Notes under the pieces: model-generated
What the model saw: only the letters and a program-made list of their open reading frames with translations
Told to the model about the DNA's origin: nothing
Databases searched by the model: none
Translations under genes and position numbers: made by a program
NCBI GenBank assembly: GCA_038224055.1
Contig: JBBRGO010000127.1
Span: 1 to 9,155 of the forward strand
DNA: 9,155 bases
Direction: 5' to 3'
DNA from: JBDSSS01 sp038224055
GTDB lineage: Bacteria > Actinomycetota > Actinomycetes > Actinomycetales > Dermatophilaceae
Shown here: piece after piece, positions 1 to 6,603 of the stretch
Numbering within the stretch: the stretch's first letter is position 1
Layout: each line of letters starts with the position of its first letter

Positions 1-31
1 AGCCGGCCCGGGACATCCTTCCGACGCCGGG

Positions 32-67
32 ATGCCGCTGGGCCCGGTGACCCCGGCCCAGCGGCAT
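32..67. repeat. Long palindrome (hairpin copy 1) after oxidoreductase gene
   Basis: A perfect 13-bp inverted repeat: 32-44 (ATGCCGCTGGGCC) pairs with 55-67 (GGCCCAGCGGCAT) around a 10-base loop. It begins 18 bases beyond the stop of the minus-strand oxidoreductase gene, where a transcription terminator would be expected, but no T-run follows on either strand. The same stem sequence recurs at 6173-6214 with a different loop, and the flanking bases are also alike (CGCCGG on one side, GTATGCC read on the minus strand on the other). That points to a dispersed palindromic element of the REP type rather than a one-off terminator. Either role would give an RNA hairpin. The structure is read directly; the function is inferred. 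Confidence 0.7.
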
Positions 68-84
68 ACCTCGTGGTCGGCCGG

Positions 85-1086
85 TCAGAGGCGGACGACC
101 ATCTTGCCGGTGTTGTCACCGCGCAGGACGCCGAGGAAGGCCTCGACCGCGTGGTCGATGCCGTCGACGAACGTCTCGCGCGACGTGAGCGAGCCGTCGG
201 CGAGCCATCCCGCCGCCTTCTCCGCGTACTCCCCCGCGAGGTCGTAGTGGTCGCCGACGAGGAAGCCGTGGATGAGGCCTCGGGTCTGGATGAGCCGCGC
301 GAGATTGCGTGGCCCGGGTGCGGCCTCGGTGTTGTTGTAGACGGAGATGGCACCGCAGATCGCGATCCGGCCGCCGAGGTTGAGTGAGCCGATCGCCGCC
401 TCGAGGTGGTCGCCACCGACGTTGTCGAAGTAGACGTCGATGCCGTCAGGGGCCGCCTGCCGGAGCAGCTCGGTGACCCGACCGTCGCGATAGTTGAACG
501 CTGCGTCGAAGCCGAGGTCCCCCAGCAGGTGGTCGACCTTGTCCTGGGACCCCGCGCTGCCGATGACCCGGCTCGCGCCGAGGGCCTTCGCGATCTGCCC
601 GACCGCGCTGCCGACGGCGCCCGCGGCCCCCGACACGAAGACGACGTCGCCCGGCTTGAAGGCGGCGACACGAGTCAGGCCGGCGTAGGCGGTGAGTCCG
701 GTCATGCCGAGGATGCCGAGGTAGGACGAGGCGGGGGCGACGCTCGTGTCGACGACGCGGGCGGAGGCGTCGTCGACGACGGCCTCCTCACGCCACCCGA
801 GGGCGTGCAGGACGTGGTCACCGACGGCGATCTTCTCCGACCGGGACTCGACGACCTCCCCGACGGCGCCGCCGCCCATCGCCTCACCGAGGGCGTAGGG
901 CGCCGCGTAGGACTTCGCGTCGCTCATCCGGCCACGCATGTAGGGGTCGACCGACATGACGACGTTGCGGACCCTCACCTGCCCGTCGGCGAGCTCGGTG
1001 GGGGCGGTGTCGACGAGGGAGAAGTCGTCGGCGGTGGGCCAGCCGACGGGACGGGAGACGAGCTGGACCTCACGGGGATGGGACAC
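85..1086 (-). CDS. NADP-dependent MDR oxidoreductase, CurA/LTB4DH-like
   Basis: A 333-residue zinc-free medium-chain dehydrogenase/reductase of the leukotriene B4 dehydrogenase / curcumin reductase / 2-alkenal reductase group; such enzymes reduce activated C=C bonds with NADPH in the cytosol. Visible motifs are SVDPYMRGRM (about 45-54), GMTGLTAY (127-134), the nucleotide-binding SGAAGAVGS (152-160) and a later FDNVGGD. The cysteine cluster of zinc alcohol dehydrogenases is absent. Reading upstream to 1146 adds a low-complexity arginine-rich stretch; the GTG at 1086 is preferred because AAAGGAAG lies just before it and the family N-terminus starts there. It lies on the same strand as the prm operon but 226 bp past its last gene, beyond a hairpin, so it is probably a separate unit. 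The true substrate is unknown. Confidence 0.88.
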   Translation of the reverse strand: MSHPREVQLVSRPVGWPTADDFSLVDTAPTELADGQVRVRNVVMSVDPYMRGRMSDAKSYAAPYALGEAMGGGAVGEVVESRSEKIAVGDHVLHALGWREEAVVDDASARVVDTSVAPASSYLGILGMTGLTAYAGLTRVAAFKPGDVVFVSGAAGAVGSAVGQIAKALGASRVIGSAGSQDKVDHLLGDLGFDAAFNYRDGRVTELLRQAAPDGIDVYFDNVGGDHLEAAIGSLNLGGRIAICGAISVYNNTEAAPGPRNLARLIQTRGLIHGFLVGDHYDLAGEYAEKAAGWLADGSLTSRETFVDGIDHAVEAFLGVLRGDNTGKMVVRL

Positions 1087-1089
1087 GGG

Positions 1090-1098
1090 CTTCCTTTC
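1090..1098 (-). promoter_or_regulatory. Ribosome binding site of the MDR oxidoreductase
   Basis: The minus strand reads GAAAGGAAG here, 3 bases before the GTG at 1086 (4 bases from the AAGGAA core). It decides the start in favour of this GTG over the more upstream start at 1146, which would add 20 residues unlike the family. Confidence 0.65.
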
Positions 1099-1230
1099 GA
1101 CACGGGGGCGTGGTCGGCGCCGCGGGTCGATGACCCGGCGAGGCACCCTGGGTCGCGGGCCGTCGCCCGGCCCACGGCCTCACTCGACGCTACCCGAAGC
1201 CGCTCGACGGGCCCGCACGCCCTCGCGCGA

Positions 1231-1261
1231 ACAGCCGCCCGCGCGAGGCGCGAGCGGCTGT
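1231..1261 (-). terminator. Hairpin, candidate terminator of the prm operon
   Basis: A perfect 8-bp inverted repeat, ACAGCCGC at 1231-1238 and GCGGCTGT at 1254-1261, encloses 15 bases that can themselves pair (CGCG with CGCG). It lies about 50 bases past the stop of the last small gene and before the oxidoreductase gene. There is no U-run, as is common for intrinsic-like terminators in GC-rich actinobacteria. Apart from this hairpin, two repeat units and the oxidoreductase ribosome binding site, the 226 bases between the genes hold nothing I recognise; no convincing promoter was found. Confidence 0.45.
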
Positions 1262-1291
1262 CCGCGGGAGGGTTCCTCAGTGGCGGAGCCG

Positions 1292-1375
1292 CACGTGTGG
1301 GTCCAGGTGTGGCTACACGTGTGGCTCCGCGTGTGGCTCCGCGTGTGGCTCCACGTGTGGATCCACGTGTGGGTC
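1292..1375 (-). repeat. 12-bp tandem repeat, seven units
   Basis: Seven head-to-tail copies of a 12-base unit, plus-strand consensus CACGTGTGGCTC, run at 1292-1303, 1304-1315, 1316-1327, 1328-1339, 1340-1351, 1352-1363 and 1364-1375. Two adjacent units are identical and the others differ by one to three bases. On the minus strand the five distal units encode the repeat (D/E)PH(V/A) at the C-terminus of the small membrane protein. The sixth carries a TAG in place of GAG and ends the frame; the seventh lies beyond the stop but would still encode DPHV. Several units contain the palindrome CACGTG. Confidence 0.9.
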
Positions 1376-1516
1376 GCACCGACCGAGGAGCAGGTCGAGA
1401 CGCCGCGCCACCTGCCTGCGACCGTGGACGGCCCGCGGGACGAGCACGAGCAGCAGCACGGTGAACGCCACCAGCGCCGTCGACACGGTGTCCGTGATCA
1501 CGGTGTCCGTGGTCAT
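1313..1516 (-). CDS. Small membrane protein with histidine-rich repeat tail
   Basis: A 67-residue protein I do not recognise from any family. It starts at an ATG only 4 bases after the stop of the chaperonin gene, so it probably belongs to the prm operon and may depend on translational reinitiation, as no clear Shine-Dalgarno sequence is visible. Residues 1-10 hold a threonine-rich duplication (TDTVITDTV). Residues 11-26 (VSTALVAFTVLLLVLV) are a short hydrophobic, likely membrane-spanning segment, followed by an arginine-rich stretch (28-39) that predicts a cytoplasmic C-terminus. Residues 48-67 are five tetrapeptides DPHV, DPHV, EPHA, EPHA, EPHV: regularly spaced His and acidic residues, preceded by Cys47. 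Metal binding is possible but is inference. The main doubt is whether so short and repetitive a frame is expressed. Confidence 0.55.
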   Translation of the reverse strand: MTTDTVITDTVSTALVAFTVLLLVLVPRAVHGRRQVARRLDLLLGRCDPHVDPHVEPHAEPHAEPHV

Positions 1517-1520
1517 GGCG

Positions 1521-3170
1521 TCAGTAGATGTTGCTCGGACGGACGAGACCCTCGGCGAGATCCCCGAAACCGGGTGCGTAGATGGCACCGGGGTTGCCCA
1601 TGACCTCCTCGACGATCGCGGTCTCGGTCGTGATGATGAGCGCGGCGATCGAGGCCGAGGCCTCGAGGGCCGCGCGGGTCACCTTGAGCGGGTCCATGAC
1701 CCCGGCCTCGAGCATGTCGCCGTAGGTGCCGGTGACGGCGTCGAACCCGTGCCCGATCGGCAGGGCCGTCACTCGGGACACGACCTCGTCACCGTCGTAG
1801 CCGGCATTGATCGCGATCCATCGCAGCGGCTCGACGAGAGCCCGCCGCACGATCTCACGGCCGACCGCGTCGTCCCCGGTCAGCTCGATCTGCGAGACGG
1901 CTTCCTGCGCCTGGGTCAGCGCGGTGCCGCCCCCGGCGACGATGCCCTCCTGGAGCGCCGCGCGAGCAGCGGCCAGGGAGTCGTCGACGCGGAGCATGCG
2001 CTCCTTGAGCTCGACGCTCGTGGCTCCCCCGACGTTGATCACGGCGACCCGACCCGTCATCCGCGCGAGGCGCATCTGCAGGCTGTCCTGGTCACCGTCG
2101 ATCTTGGACCGCTCGAACTGCTTCTCCAGCTGCGAGATCCGTGCCTCGATGAGGGCGGTGTCCCCGTGCCCACCGACGATCGTCGTCGAGTGCTCGGTGA
2201 TGGTGATGCGGTCGCAGGTGCCGAGGTCGGTGGCGCTGACCTCGTGCAGCTCGATGCCGGTGTCGTTGGCCACGACCCGACCCCCGAGCGCGATGGCCAG
2301 GTCCTCGAGCTCGCCCAGCCGGCGGTGACCGAAGCCCGGGGCCCGGACGACGACCGACTGCATCGTGCCGTGCATGTTGCCGCCGACGAGGAGCTGCAGC
2401 GCCGGACCGTCCACGTCCTCCGCGAGGATGACGAGTGGACGGTCGGCCCGCTTGGCCGCCTCGACCGTCGTCATGACGTCCTGGACCTGGGTGATCTTCC
2501 GGTTCGTCAGGAGGATGACCGGGTTCTCGTAGACGGCCTCCATCTTCTCGCGGTCGGTCACCATGTAGGGCGAGATGTAGCCGTGGTCGAACTCGATGCC
2601 GTCGACGATGTCCACCGACAGCCCGAGGGTCTCGGACTCCTCGGTGGCGACGATGCCGTTCTTGCCCACCCGGGTCACCGCCTCGGCGACGGCCGAGCCG
2701 ATCGCGTCGTCGTCGTTCGCCGCGAGAGTCGCGACGCGCTCCAGTGCGGCCTGGCCGGTCACCTCGGTGGCGAGCTTGCGCAGCGTCTCCACGACGACCG
2801 GAACGGTCTGCTCGATGCCTCGACGCACGCGCATCGGGTTGGCACCCGCGTCAACCGCGCGCAGCCCCTCGCGCACCATGGCCTGGGCGAGGACGGTCGC
2901 CGTCGTCGTTCCGTCGCCGACGACGCCGTTCGTCTTCATGGCGACCTCCTTGACGAGCTGGGCGCCCATGTTGGCGAACGGCTCGCGCAGCTGGATCTCC
3001 TTGGCGATCGTCACGCCGTCGTTGGTGATGGTGGGCGGTCCGGTCAGCTTCTCGAGGACCGCGTTGCGGCCCTTAGGGCCGAGCGTCACCTTGACGGCGT
3101 CGGCCAGGGCGTTCACCCCGACCTCGAGCAGTCGGCGGGCCTCTTCGTTGAAGCGCAGTTCTTTTGCCAT
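1521..3170 (-). CDS. prmG: GroEL-like chaperonin of the propane monooxygenase cluster
   Basis: A full-length 549-residue group I chaperonin (Hsp60). ATP-site motifs are intact: VTLGPKGRN near residue 28, GDGTTTATVLAQ near 85-97 including the conserved Asp, and RVDDSL followed by EGIVAGGGTAL near 400. The C-terminus ends in RPSNIY and lacks the Gly-Gly-Met tail of housekeeping GroEL. No groES lies next to it, so any co-chaperonin must come from elsewhere. Work on Mycobacterium mimABCD showed that the linked chaperonin MimG is needed for productive folding of the hydroxylase; by position and sequence this is the equivalent, a dedicated folding factor for the di-iron oxygenase. AAGGA lies 10 bases before the ATG. 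An 82-bp gap separates it from the dehydrogenase gene upstream. Confidence 0.93.
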   Translation of the reverse strand: MAKELRFNEEARRLLEVGVNALADAVKVTLGPKGRNAVLEKLTGPPTITNDGVTIAKEIQLREPFANMGAQLVKEVAMKTNGVVGDGTTTATVLAQAMVREGLRAVDAGANPMRVRRGIEQTVPVVVETLRKLATEVTGQAALERVATLAANDDDAIGSAVAEAVTRVGKNGIVATEESETLGLSVDIVDGIEFDHGYISPYMVTDREKMEAVYENPVILLTNRKITQVQDVMTTVEAAKRADRPLVILAEDVDGPALQLLVGGNMHGTMQSVVVRAPGFGHRRLGELEDLAIALGGRVVANDTGIELHEVSATDLGTCDRITITEHSTTIVGGHGDTALIEARISQLEKQFERSKIDGDQDSLQMRLARMTGRVAVINVGGATSVELKERMLRVDDSLAAARAALQEGIVAGGGTALTQAQEAVSQIELTGDDAVGREIVRRALVEPLRWIAINAGYDGDEVVSRVTALPIGHGFDAVTGTYGDMLEAGVMDPLKVTRAALEASASIAALIITTETAIVEEVMGNPGAIYAPGFGDLAEGLVRPSNIY

Positions 3171-3211
3171 GGTGGTTCAGTCCTTCGGGAGAGAGAGGGG
3201 GGGACGACGGT

Positions 3212-3247
3212 GGCCGACCCGGCACCGGGCAGGGACCAGGTCGGGCC
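3212..3247 (-). other. Imperfect hairpin between dehydrogenase and chaperonin genes
   Basis: In the 82-bp gap, GGCCGAC (3212-3218) can pair with GTCGGGCC (3240-3247) with one bulge, and an inner CCCG/CGGG stem lies between them. It could be an attenuator or an RNA-processing site setting chaperonin expression apart from the upstream genes. In DNA this GC-rich such pairing also arises by chance, so support is weak. A purine-rich stretch on the plus strand (3187-3203) adjoins it. Confidence 0.25.
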
Positions 3248-3252
3248 GGTCG

Positions 3253-4278
3253 TCAGGGGATGAGGATGGCCCGGCCTCGGACCTGGCCGGCGTCGAGGTC
3301 GTCCAGCGCCTGCTGGAAGTCCTCCAGCACGTAGGTGCTGGTGTGGAGGGAGACCTTGCCCTGGGCCGCGAGGACCATCAGCTCCTGGAGGTCGGTGTAG
3401 GACCCGACGAGGTTGCCGATGAAGCTGATCTCGGTCGAGATGACGTCGATCGTCGGGACGTCGATGTTCTCGCCGTAGCCGACGACGAAGTAGCTCCCGG
3501 CTCGACGCAGCATCGCCGTGCCCTCGGCCGTCGCGCCTCCCTCGCCGACGAAGTCGATGACGGCCTCGGCTCCCTTGCCGCCGGTGAGCTCGAGGACCTT
3601 CTCGACATGGGTGCCGTCGGCGACGATGCCGTGGTCGGCACCGATCTCCACCGCGAGCGCCACCGCATCCGGATTCCGGTCCACGACGACGATGGTGGCC
3701 GCCGAGATGGCCTTCATGACCTGGATCCCGATGTGTCCCAACCCCCCTGCGCCGATGATGACGCAGATGTCACCGGGGCGCGTGACGCGGGCAGCCTTGG
3801 CCGCTGCGTGGTAGGCCGTGAGGCCGGCGTCGGCCAGGGCCGCGACGTCCTTCGGCTCGAGGGAGTCGTCGATGCGGACCACGCTTCGTGCTGTCGTCCT
3901 CATGTACTCGGCGTAGCCGCCGTCCGTGTCGATGCCCGGAAAGAGGCTGTTCTCGCAGTGCACGTCGTCCCCTGACCGACACGCCCGACACAGGCCGCAC
4001 GTGATGAGCGGGTGGAGGATGACCTTGTCACCGACCGCGACGTTGACGACCGCGTCGCCGACGGCATGCACCCACCCGGCGTTCTCGTGACCGATCGTGT
4101 AGGGCAGCTCGACGCCGGACTTCTCGGCCCACTGTCCCTCGAGGATGTGGATGTCGGTGCGGCACACGCCGGCCCCGCCGATCCTGACGATGACGTCGAA
4201 CGGGCCCTCCACCTGGGGCTCCGGCACCTCCGTCAGCTTCAGCCCGGTGTGGTAGCCGATGACCTGGACGGCCTTCAT
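3253..4278 (-). CDS. Zinc- and NAD-dependent alcohol dehydrogenase
   Basis: A 341-residue zinc medium-chain alcohol dehydrogenase. Catalytic zinc ligands are Cys39 (GVCRTD), His64-Glu65 (GHENAG) and probably Asp150 (ADAGLTAYH). The structural zinc site is complete: Cys94, Cys97, Cys100 and Cys108. The Rossmann motif GAGGLG spans 176-181, with Asp200 at the end of the second strand (VVVDRN), favouring NAD over NADP. Within a propane monooxygenase cluster the expected job is oxidation of 2-propanol to acetone, or of 1-propanol to propanal; which one cannot be read from sequence. The start ATG overlaps the upstream stop by 4 bp (ATGA), with GAGGAG 7 bases before it inside the upstream gene, so translation is probably coupled. 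Confidence 0.93.
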   Translation of the reverse strand: MKAVQVIGYHTGLKLTEVPEPQVEGPFDVIVRIGGAGVCRTDIHILEGQWAEKSGVELPYTIGHENAGWVHAVGDAVVNVAVGDKVILHPLITCGLCRACRSGDDVHCENSLFPGIDTDGGYAEYMRTTARSVVRIDDSLEPKDVAALADAGLTAYHAAAKAARVTRPGDICVIIGAGGLGHIGIQVMKAISAATIVVVDRNPDAVALAVEIGADHGIVADGTHVEKVLELTGGKGAEAVIDFVGEGGATAEGTAMLRRAGSYFVVGYGENIDVPTIDVISTEISFIGNLVGSYTDLQELMVLAAQGKVSLHTSTYVLEDFQQALDDLDAGQVRGRAILIP

Positions 4279-5066
4279 GACGTGCTCCTCGTGTCCGTGA
4301 TCTGGGTGGTGATGCCGGTCTCGTCACCGTCGGCGTACCGCGTCGCGAGCAGGCCCCGGCAGAAGTGGGCGTTGCCCTCGATGGAGATTCGCACCGACGT
4401 GGCGCGGCGGAGTCGGAGCGGCAGCTCCGCCTCCGGGACCGGGACACCGGTCTCGTCCACGACGACCCGCTCCCCCGGAGCGACACCAAGGCCGAGGTCG
4501 GCCCGCCGGCGCAGCAGCGCTTCCTTCCTGGGGCCCGCCGGGAGGTCCCCGAGCGTGAGGGCGCCCACCTCCTCCATGCGCGTCCGTCCCGACGCCAGGA
4601 CGGCCATGACGCACCGCTCCATGGCCGCCGTGTGGGCCTTGCGCTGGAAGGTGAGCCGCAGGGCGTCGAGGCCCTCCTCCGCCTCGGCGCCGAAGGTCCC
4701 GACGAAGCCGGCGTTGGCCGCGATCCCTGCGTTGATCTTGTCCGAGTCGTGGTGGTCGTCGAGCAGCACCGTGACCTGACCGACCCCCCGGACCCGACGC
4801 AGGGCGTCCTGCGCGTCGGAGACCATGAGGTAGGCGAAGTTCGGTGCGCAGAAGGACGTCGGCAGCCGCAGGTGCACGGTGACGCCGGAGGGGTGCAGGG
4901 CCACCGAGCGGACGAAGCCGAGACCGGTGATCGGCTCGTCCAGCTCGGGGTCCATCACGGTGGCGAGCGCGTCGAGCACGTCGTGCGCCAGGGATGCCCC
5001 ACGGGGCGTCACCGCTGCCCGTCTCCGGGTCAGCGCCGACGCAGGTGGAGTGGCGACGGCACTCAT
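4275..5066 (-). CDS. MIP18 family (DUF59) metal-sulfur cluster assembly protein, extended
   Basis: A 263-residue protein. Residues about 26-103 match the MIP18/DUF59 domain found in SufT and PaaD: DPELDEPITGLGFV at 39-52 and PTSFCAPNFAYLMVSDA near 69-85, with Cys73 in the conserved cysteine position. Members assist Fe-S cluster assembly or transfer. The usual domain is about 100 residues; here 160 further residues follow (including an arginine-rich stretch near 180-190 and HFCRG near 235) that I cannot assign. Its place in the operon suggests service to the PrmB 2Fe-2S centre or to the hydroxylase di-iron site, which is inference. It overlaps both neighbours by 4 bp (ATGA) and has GGGAG upstream of its ATG inside the amidohydrolase gene. 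Confidence 0.85.
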   Translation of the reverse strand: MSAVATPPASALTRRRAAVTPRGASLAHDVLDALATVMDPELDEPITGLGFVRSVALHPSGVTVHLRLPTSFCAPNFAYLMVSDAQDALRRVRGVGQVTVLLDDHHDSDKINAGIAANAGFVGTFGAEAEEGLDALRLTFQRKAHTAAMERCVMAVLASGRTRMEEVGALTLGDLPAGPRKEALLRRRADLGLGVAPGERVVVDETGVPVPEAELPLRLRRATSVRISIEGNAHFCRGLLATRYADGDETGITTQITDTRSTS

Positions 5067-6109
5067 GACAGCACGCTCTCCCTGGCGCCCGCCGCGACCT
5101 CGAGGCCGGGCTCGCCGGTCTCCGCCTCGGGCAGCCGGAGCTCGGCGGGGACGTCGAGGCCGTACATCTTCGCGGCGTTGAGCCCGAGAATCTTCTTCTT
5201 GGCGGTGACCGTCAGCTCCGGGTACTCAGTCATGTCCTCGGGGATCTGGAAGTCCACGAACTTCTCGACGAGCCACTGTGGTGTCCAGATCGCGTAGTCG
5301 CTCGAGAACTGGATCTTGTCCTCACCGATCCAGTAGAGCAGCTCCCCGATGATCTGGGCGAAGTAGCGCGGACGCGTGTGGATGAACGGCATCGCCACCG
5401 CGAGACCCGCGTGGACGTTGGTCTCCTGGGTCGCGATCCAGCAGAAGTCCTCGAGACGAGGGAGGCCACAGTGCTCCACGACGAAGTTGAGACCCTGGAA
5501 GTCGGTCGCCACCTCGTCGACGTCGGCCACGTCGAAGGCGTCCCGGTCGAGCGGGAGGATCGTCGGGCCCTTGTGGATGTGGATGTTCTTGATCCCGAGC
5601 TCCTCGCAGGCCTCGAGATACTTGTACGTCCAGGGATCGGTCAGCTTGTAGCCGCGAGAGTCCCCGTGCCACTCCGCCGTGTAGAGCTTGACGCCCTTGA
5701 GCCCGAACCGTTCCGCGTCGCGGTGCAGCTGGTCGAGGCCGGCCTGCTCGTTGCGCGGGTCGAAGGCGTGGTTGTACGTCAACCGCTCCGGGTTGGCCTG
5801 CGTCAGGGCCCACGCCTCCTCGGTCTGACCGAAACCGGTGCGGTAGAAGTCACCGAGGTAGGCCGGCTGGAAGATGGCGTGGTCGACGTAGCCGTCGGCG
5901 AAGAGGTCCTTCATCAGCCGCTCGCCGCCGTAGTAGGTGTAGGTGTCGTAGTCCCACACGACCTCCTCGGGGCTGAGGTTCTTGTGGTAGTCGTAGAAGC
6001 AGTCGATGAACTGCTTGCCGTGGATGTTCTTCTGGTTCGACTCACGACCGTCCCACAGGGCGATGTGTGCGTCGACGACGTAGTACTTCTCGCCGTTCTT
6101 CTCGTACAT
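5063..6109 (-). CDS. Amidohydrolase-family protein of the prm cluster
   Basis: A 348-residue TIM-barrel protein of the amidohydrolase 2 (ACMSD-like) group that accompanies propane monooxygenase genes in actinobacteria. Candidate metal and active-site residues are His15 (VVDAHIALWD), Lys141 (KGVKLY), His177 and His179 (NIHIHKGP), His213 (VVEHCGLP) and Asp271 (FSSDYAIW). The usual first-strand HxH motif is incomplete: the second His is Ala17. The substrate is unknown, and the protein may be a maturation or structural factor rather than a hydrolase. GAGGAA stands just before the ATG. The 143-bp gap upstream contains a long hairpin, so its expression may be set apart from prmBCD; its end overlaps the next gene by 4 bp. 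There is no signal peptide, so it is cytosolic. Confidence 0.87.
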   Translation of the reverse strand: MYEKNGEKYYVVDAHIALWDGRESNQKNIHGKQFIDCFYDYHKNLSPEEVVWDYDTYTYYGGERLMKDLFADGYVDHAIFQPAYLGDFYRTGFGQTEEAWALTQANPERLTYNHAFDPRNEQAGLDQLHRDAERFGLKGVKLYTAEWHGDSRGYKLTDPWTYKYLEACEELGIKNIHIHKGPTILPLDRDAFDVADVDEVATDFQGLNFVVEHCGLPRLEDFCWIATQETNVHAGLAVAMPFIHTRPRYFAQIIGELLYWIGEDKIQFSSDYAIWTPQWLVEKFVDFQIPEDMTEYPELTVTAKKKILGLNAAKMYGLDVPAELRLPEAETGEPGLEVAAGARESVLS

Positions 6110-6172
6110 GGCTTCCTCACTTCGTTGTGTCGGGATGAAACGCGGGGCTGGAGCCGCCGCCCTGCGCCGGAT

Positions 6173-6214
6173 TGCCGCTGGGCCGGTCTCGGTGTTGATG
6201 CCGGCCCAGCGGCA
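6173..6214. repeat. Long palindrome (hairpin copy 2) between prmD and amidohydrolase gene
   Basis: A perfect 14-bp inverted repeat: 6173-6186 (TGCCGCTGGGCCGG) pairs with 6201-6214 (CCGGCCCAGCGGCA) around a 14-base loop. It shares the stem and part of the flanks with the palindrome at 32-67 but has an unrelated loop. Read on the minus strand, both begin GTATGCCGCTGGGCCGG. It lies 38 bases past the prmD stop, where it could act as a partial terminator or as a 3' stabiliser of the prmABCD part of the message. No U-run follows. Confidence 0.72.
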
Positions 6215-6252
6215 TACGAACGCCCGGGGGCGTCAGTGGAGCTCGTGCTCTG

Positions 6253-6603
6253 TCACGGGGCGCCGGTGGCGACGAGGTCGAAGCCGATGTACTCCGCTGC
6301 GTCCTCGGGGCTGGCGAACAGGATCGTCTTGTCGTCGAGGTGGACCATCCGCCCGTAGTGGGTCGAGCTGATCTCCTCGAAGACGGAGCCGTCGAAGTCG
6401 ACGCCCAGGGCGTTGCTCAGCTCCTCGTAGTCGAAGTCGAGCAGCTTGGGGCCGTCGACCCGGATCATCGAGGGGTACTCGGTGAGCTCGACGCCCTCCT
6501 TGGTCCCCATCACCTCGGCGACGACGCGGCCGACCGGGGTGTTCATCAGGGTCACCCCGCACATGTTGGAGAACGACGCCTCCGAACCGAACTGCATGGT
6601 CAC
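6253..6603 (-). CDS. prmD: Propane monooxygenase coupling (effector) protein
   Basis: A 116-residue member of the MmoB/DmpM family: small cofactor-free proteins that bind the hydroxylase and tune electron transfer and oxygen activation. The body is typical of PrmD/MimD: SNMCGVTLMNTPVGRVVAEVM, then EYPSMIRVDG, FDYEELSNALG, EEISSTHYGRMVHLDD and ASPEDAAEYIGFDL. Two starts are possible. The GTG at 6603 overlaps the prmC stop as GTGA and sits 8 bases after GAAGGAG; the ATG at 6597 (MQFGSEASF) sits 14 bases after it. I chose the GTG on spacing, but the ATG would give 114 residues and is a fair alternative. Its position right after the beta subunit fits group 5 operons (alpha, reductase, beta, coupling). 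Confidence 0.93.
   Translation of the reverse strand: MTMQFGSEASFSNMCGVTLMNTPVGRVVAEVMGTKEGVELTEYPSMIRVDGPKLLDFDYEELSNALGVDFDGSVFEEISSTHYGRMVHLDDKTILFASPEDAAEYIGFDLVATGAP

Noticed and set aside
1292..1375. CRISPR array
   Set aside because: The 12-bp units are directly adjacent with no spacers and mostly encode a tetrapeptide repeat.
1461..3263. Long plus-strand frame of 600 codons opposite the chaperonin gene
   Set aside because: It is antisense to a clear GroEL gene, is Asp/Arg/Val/Leu-rich in the way of GC-rich shadow frames, and has no recognisable motif.
2596..3975. Plus-strand frame of 459 codons spanning the chaperonin and dehydrogenase genes
   Set aside because: It runs antisense across two well-supported genes and shows the biased composition of a shadow frame.
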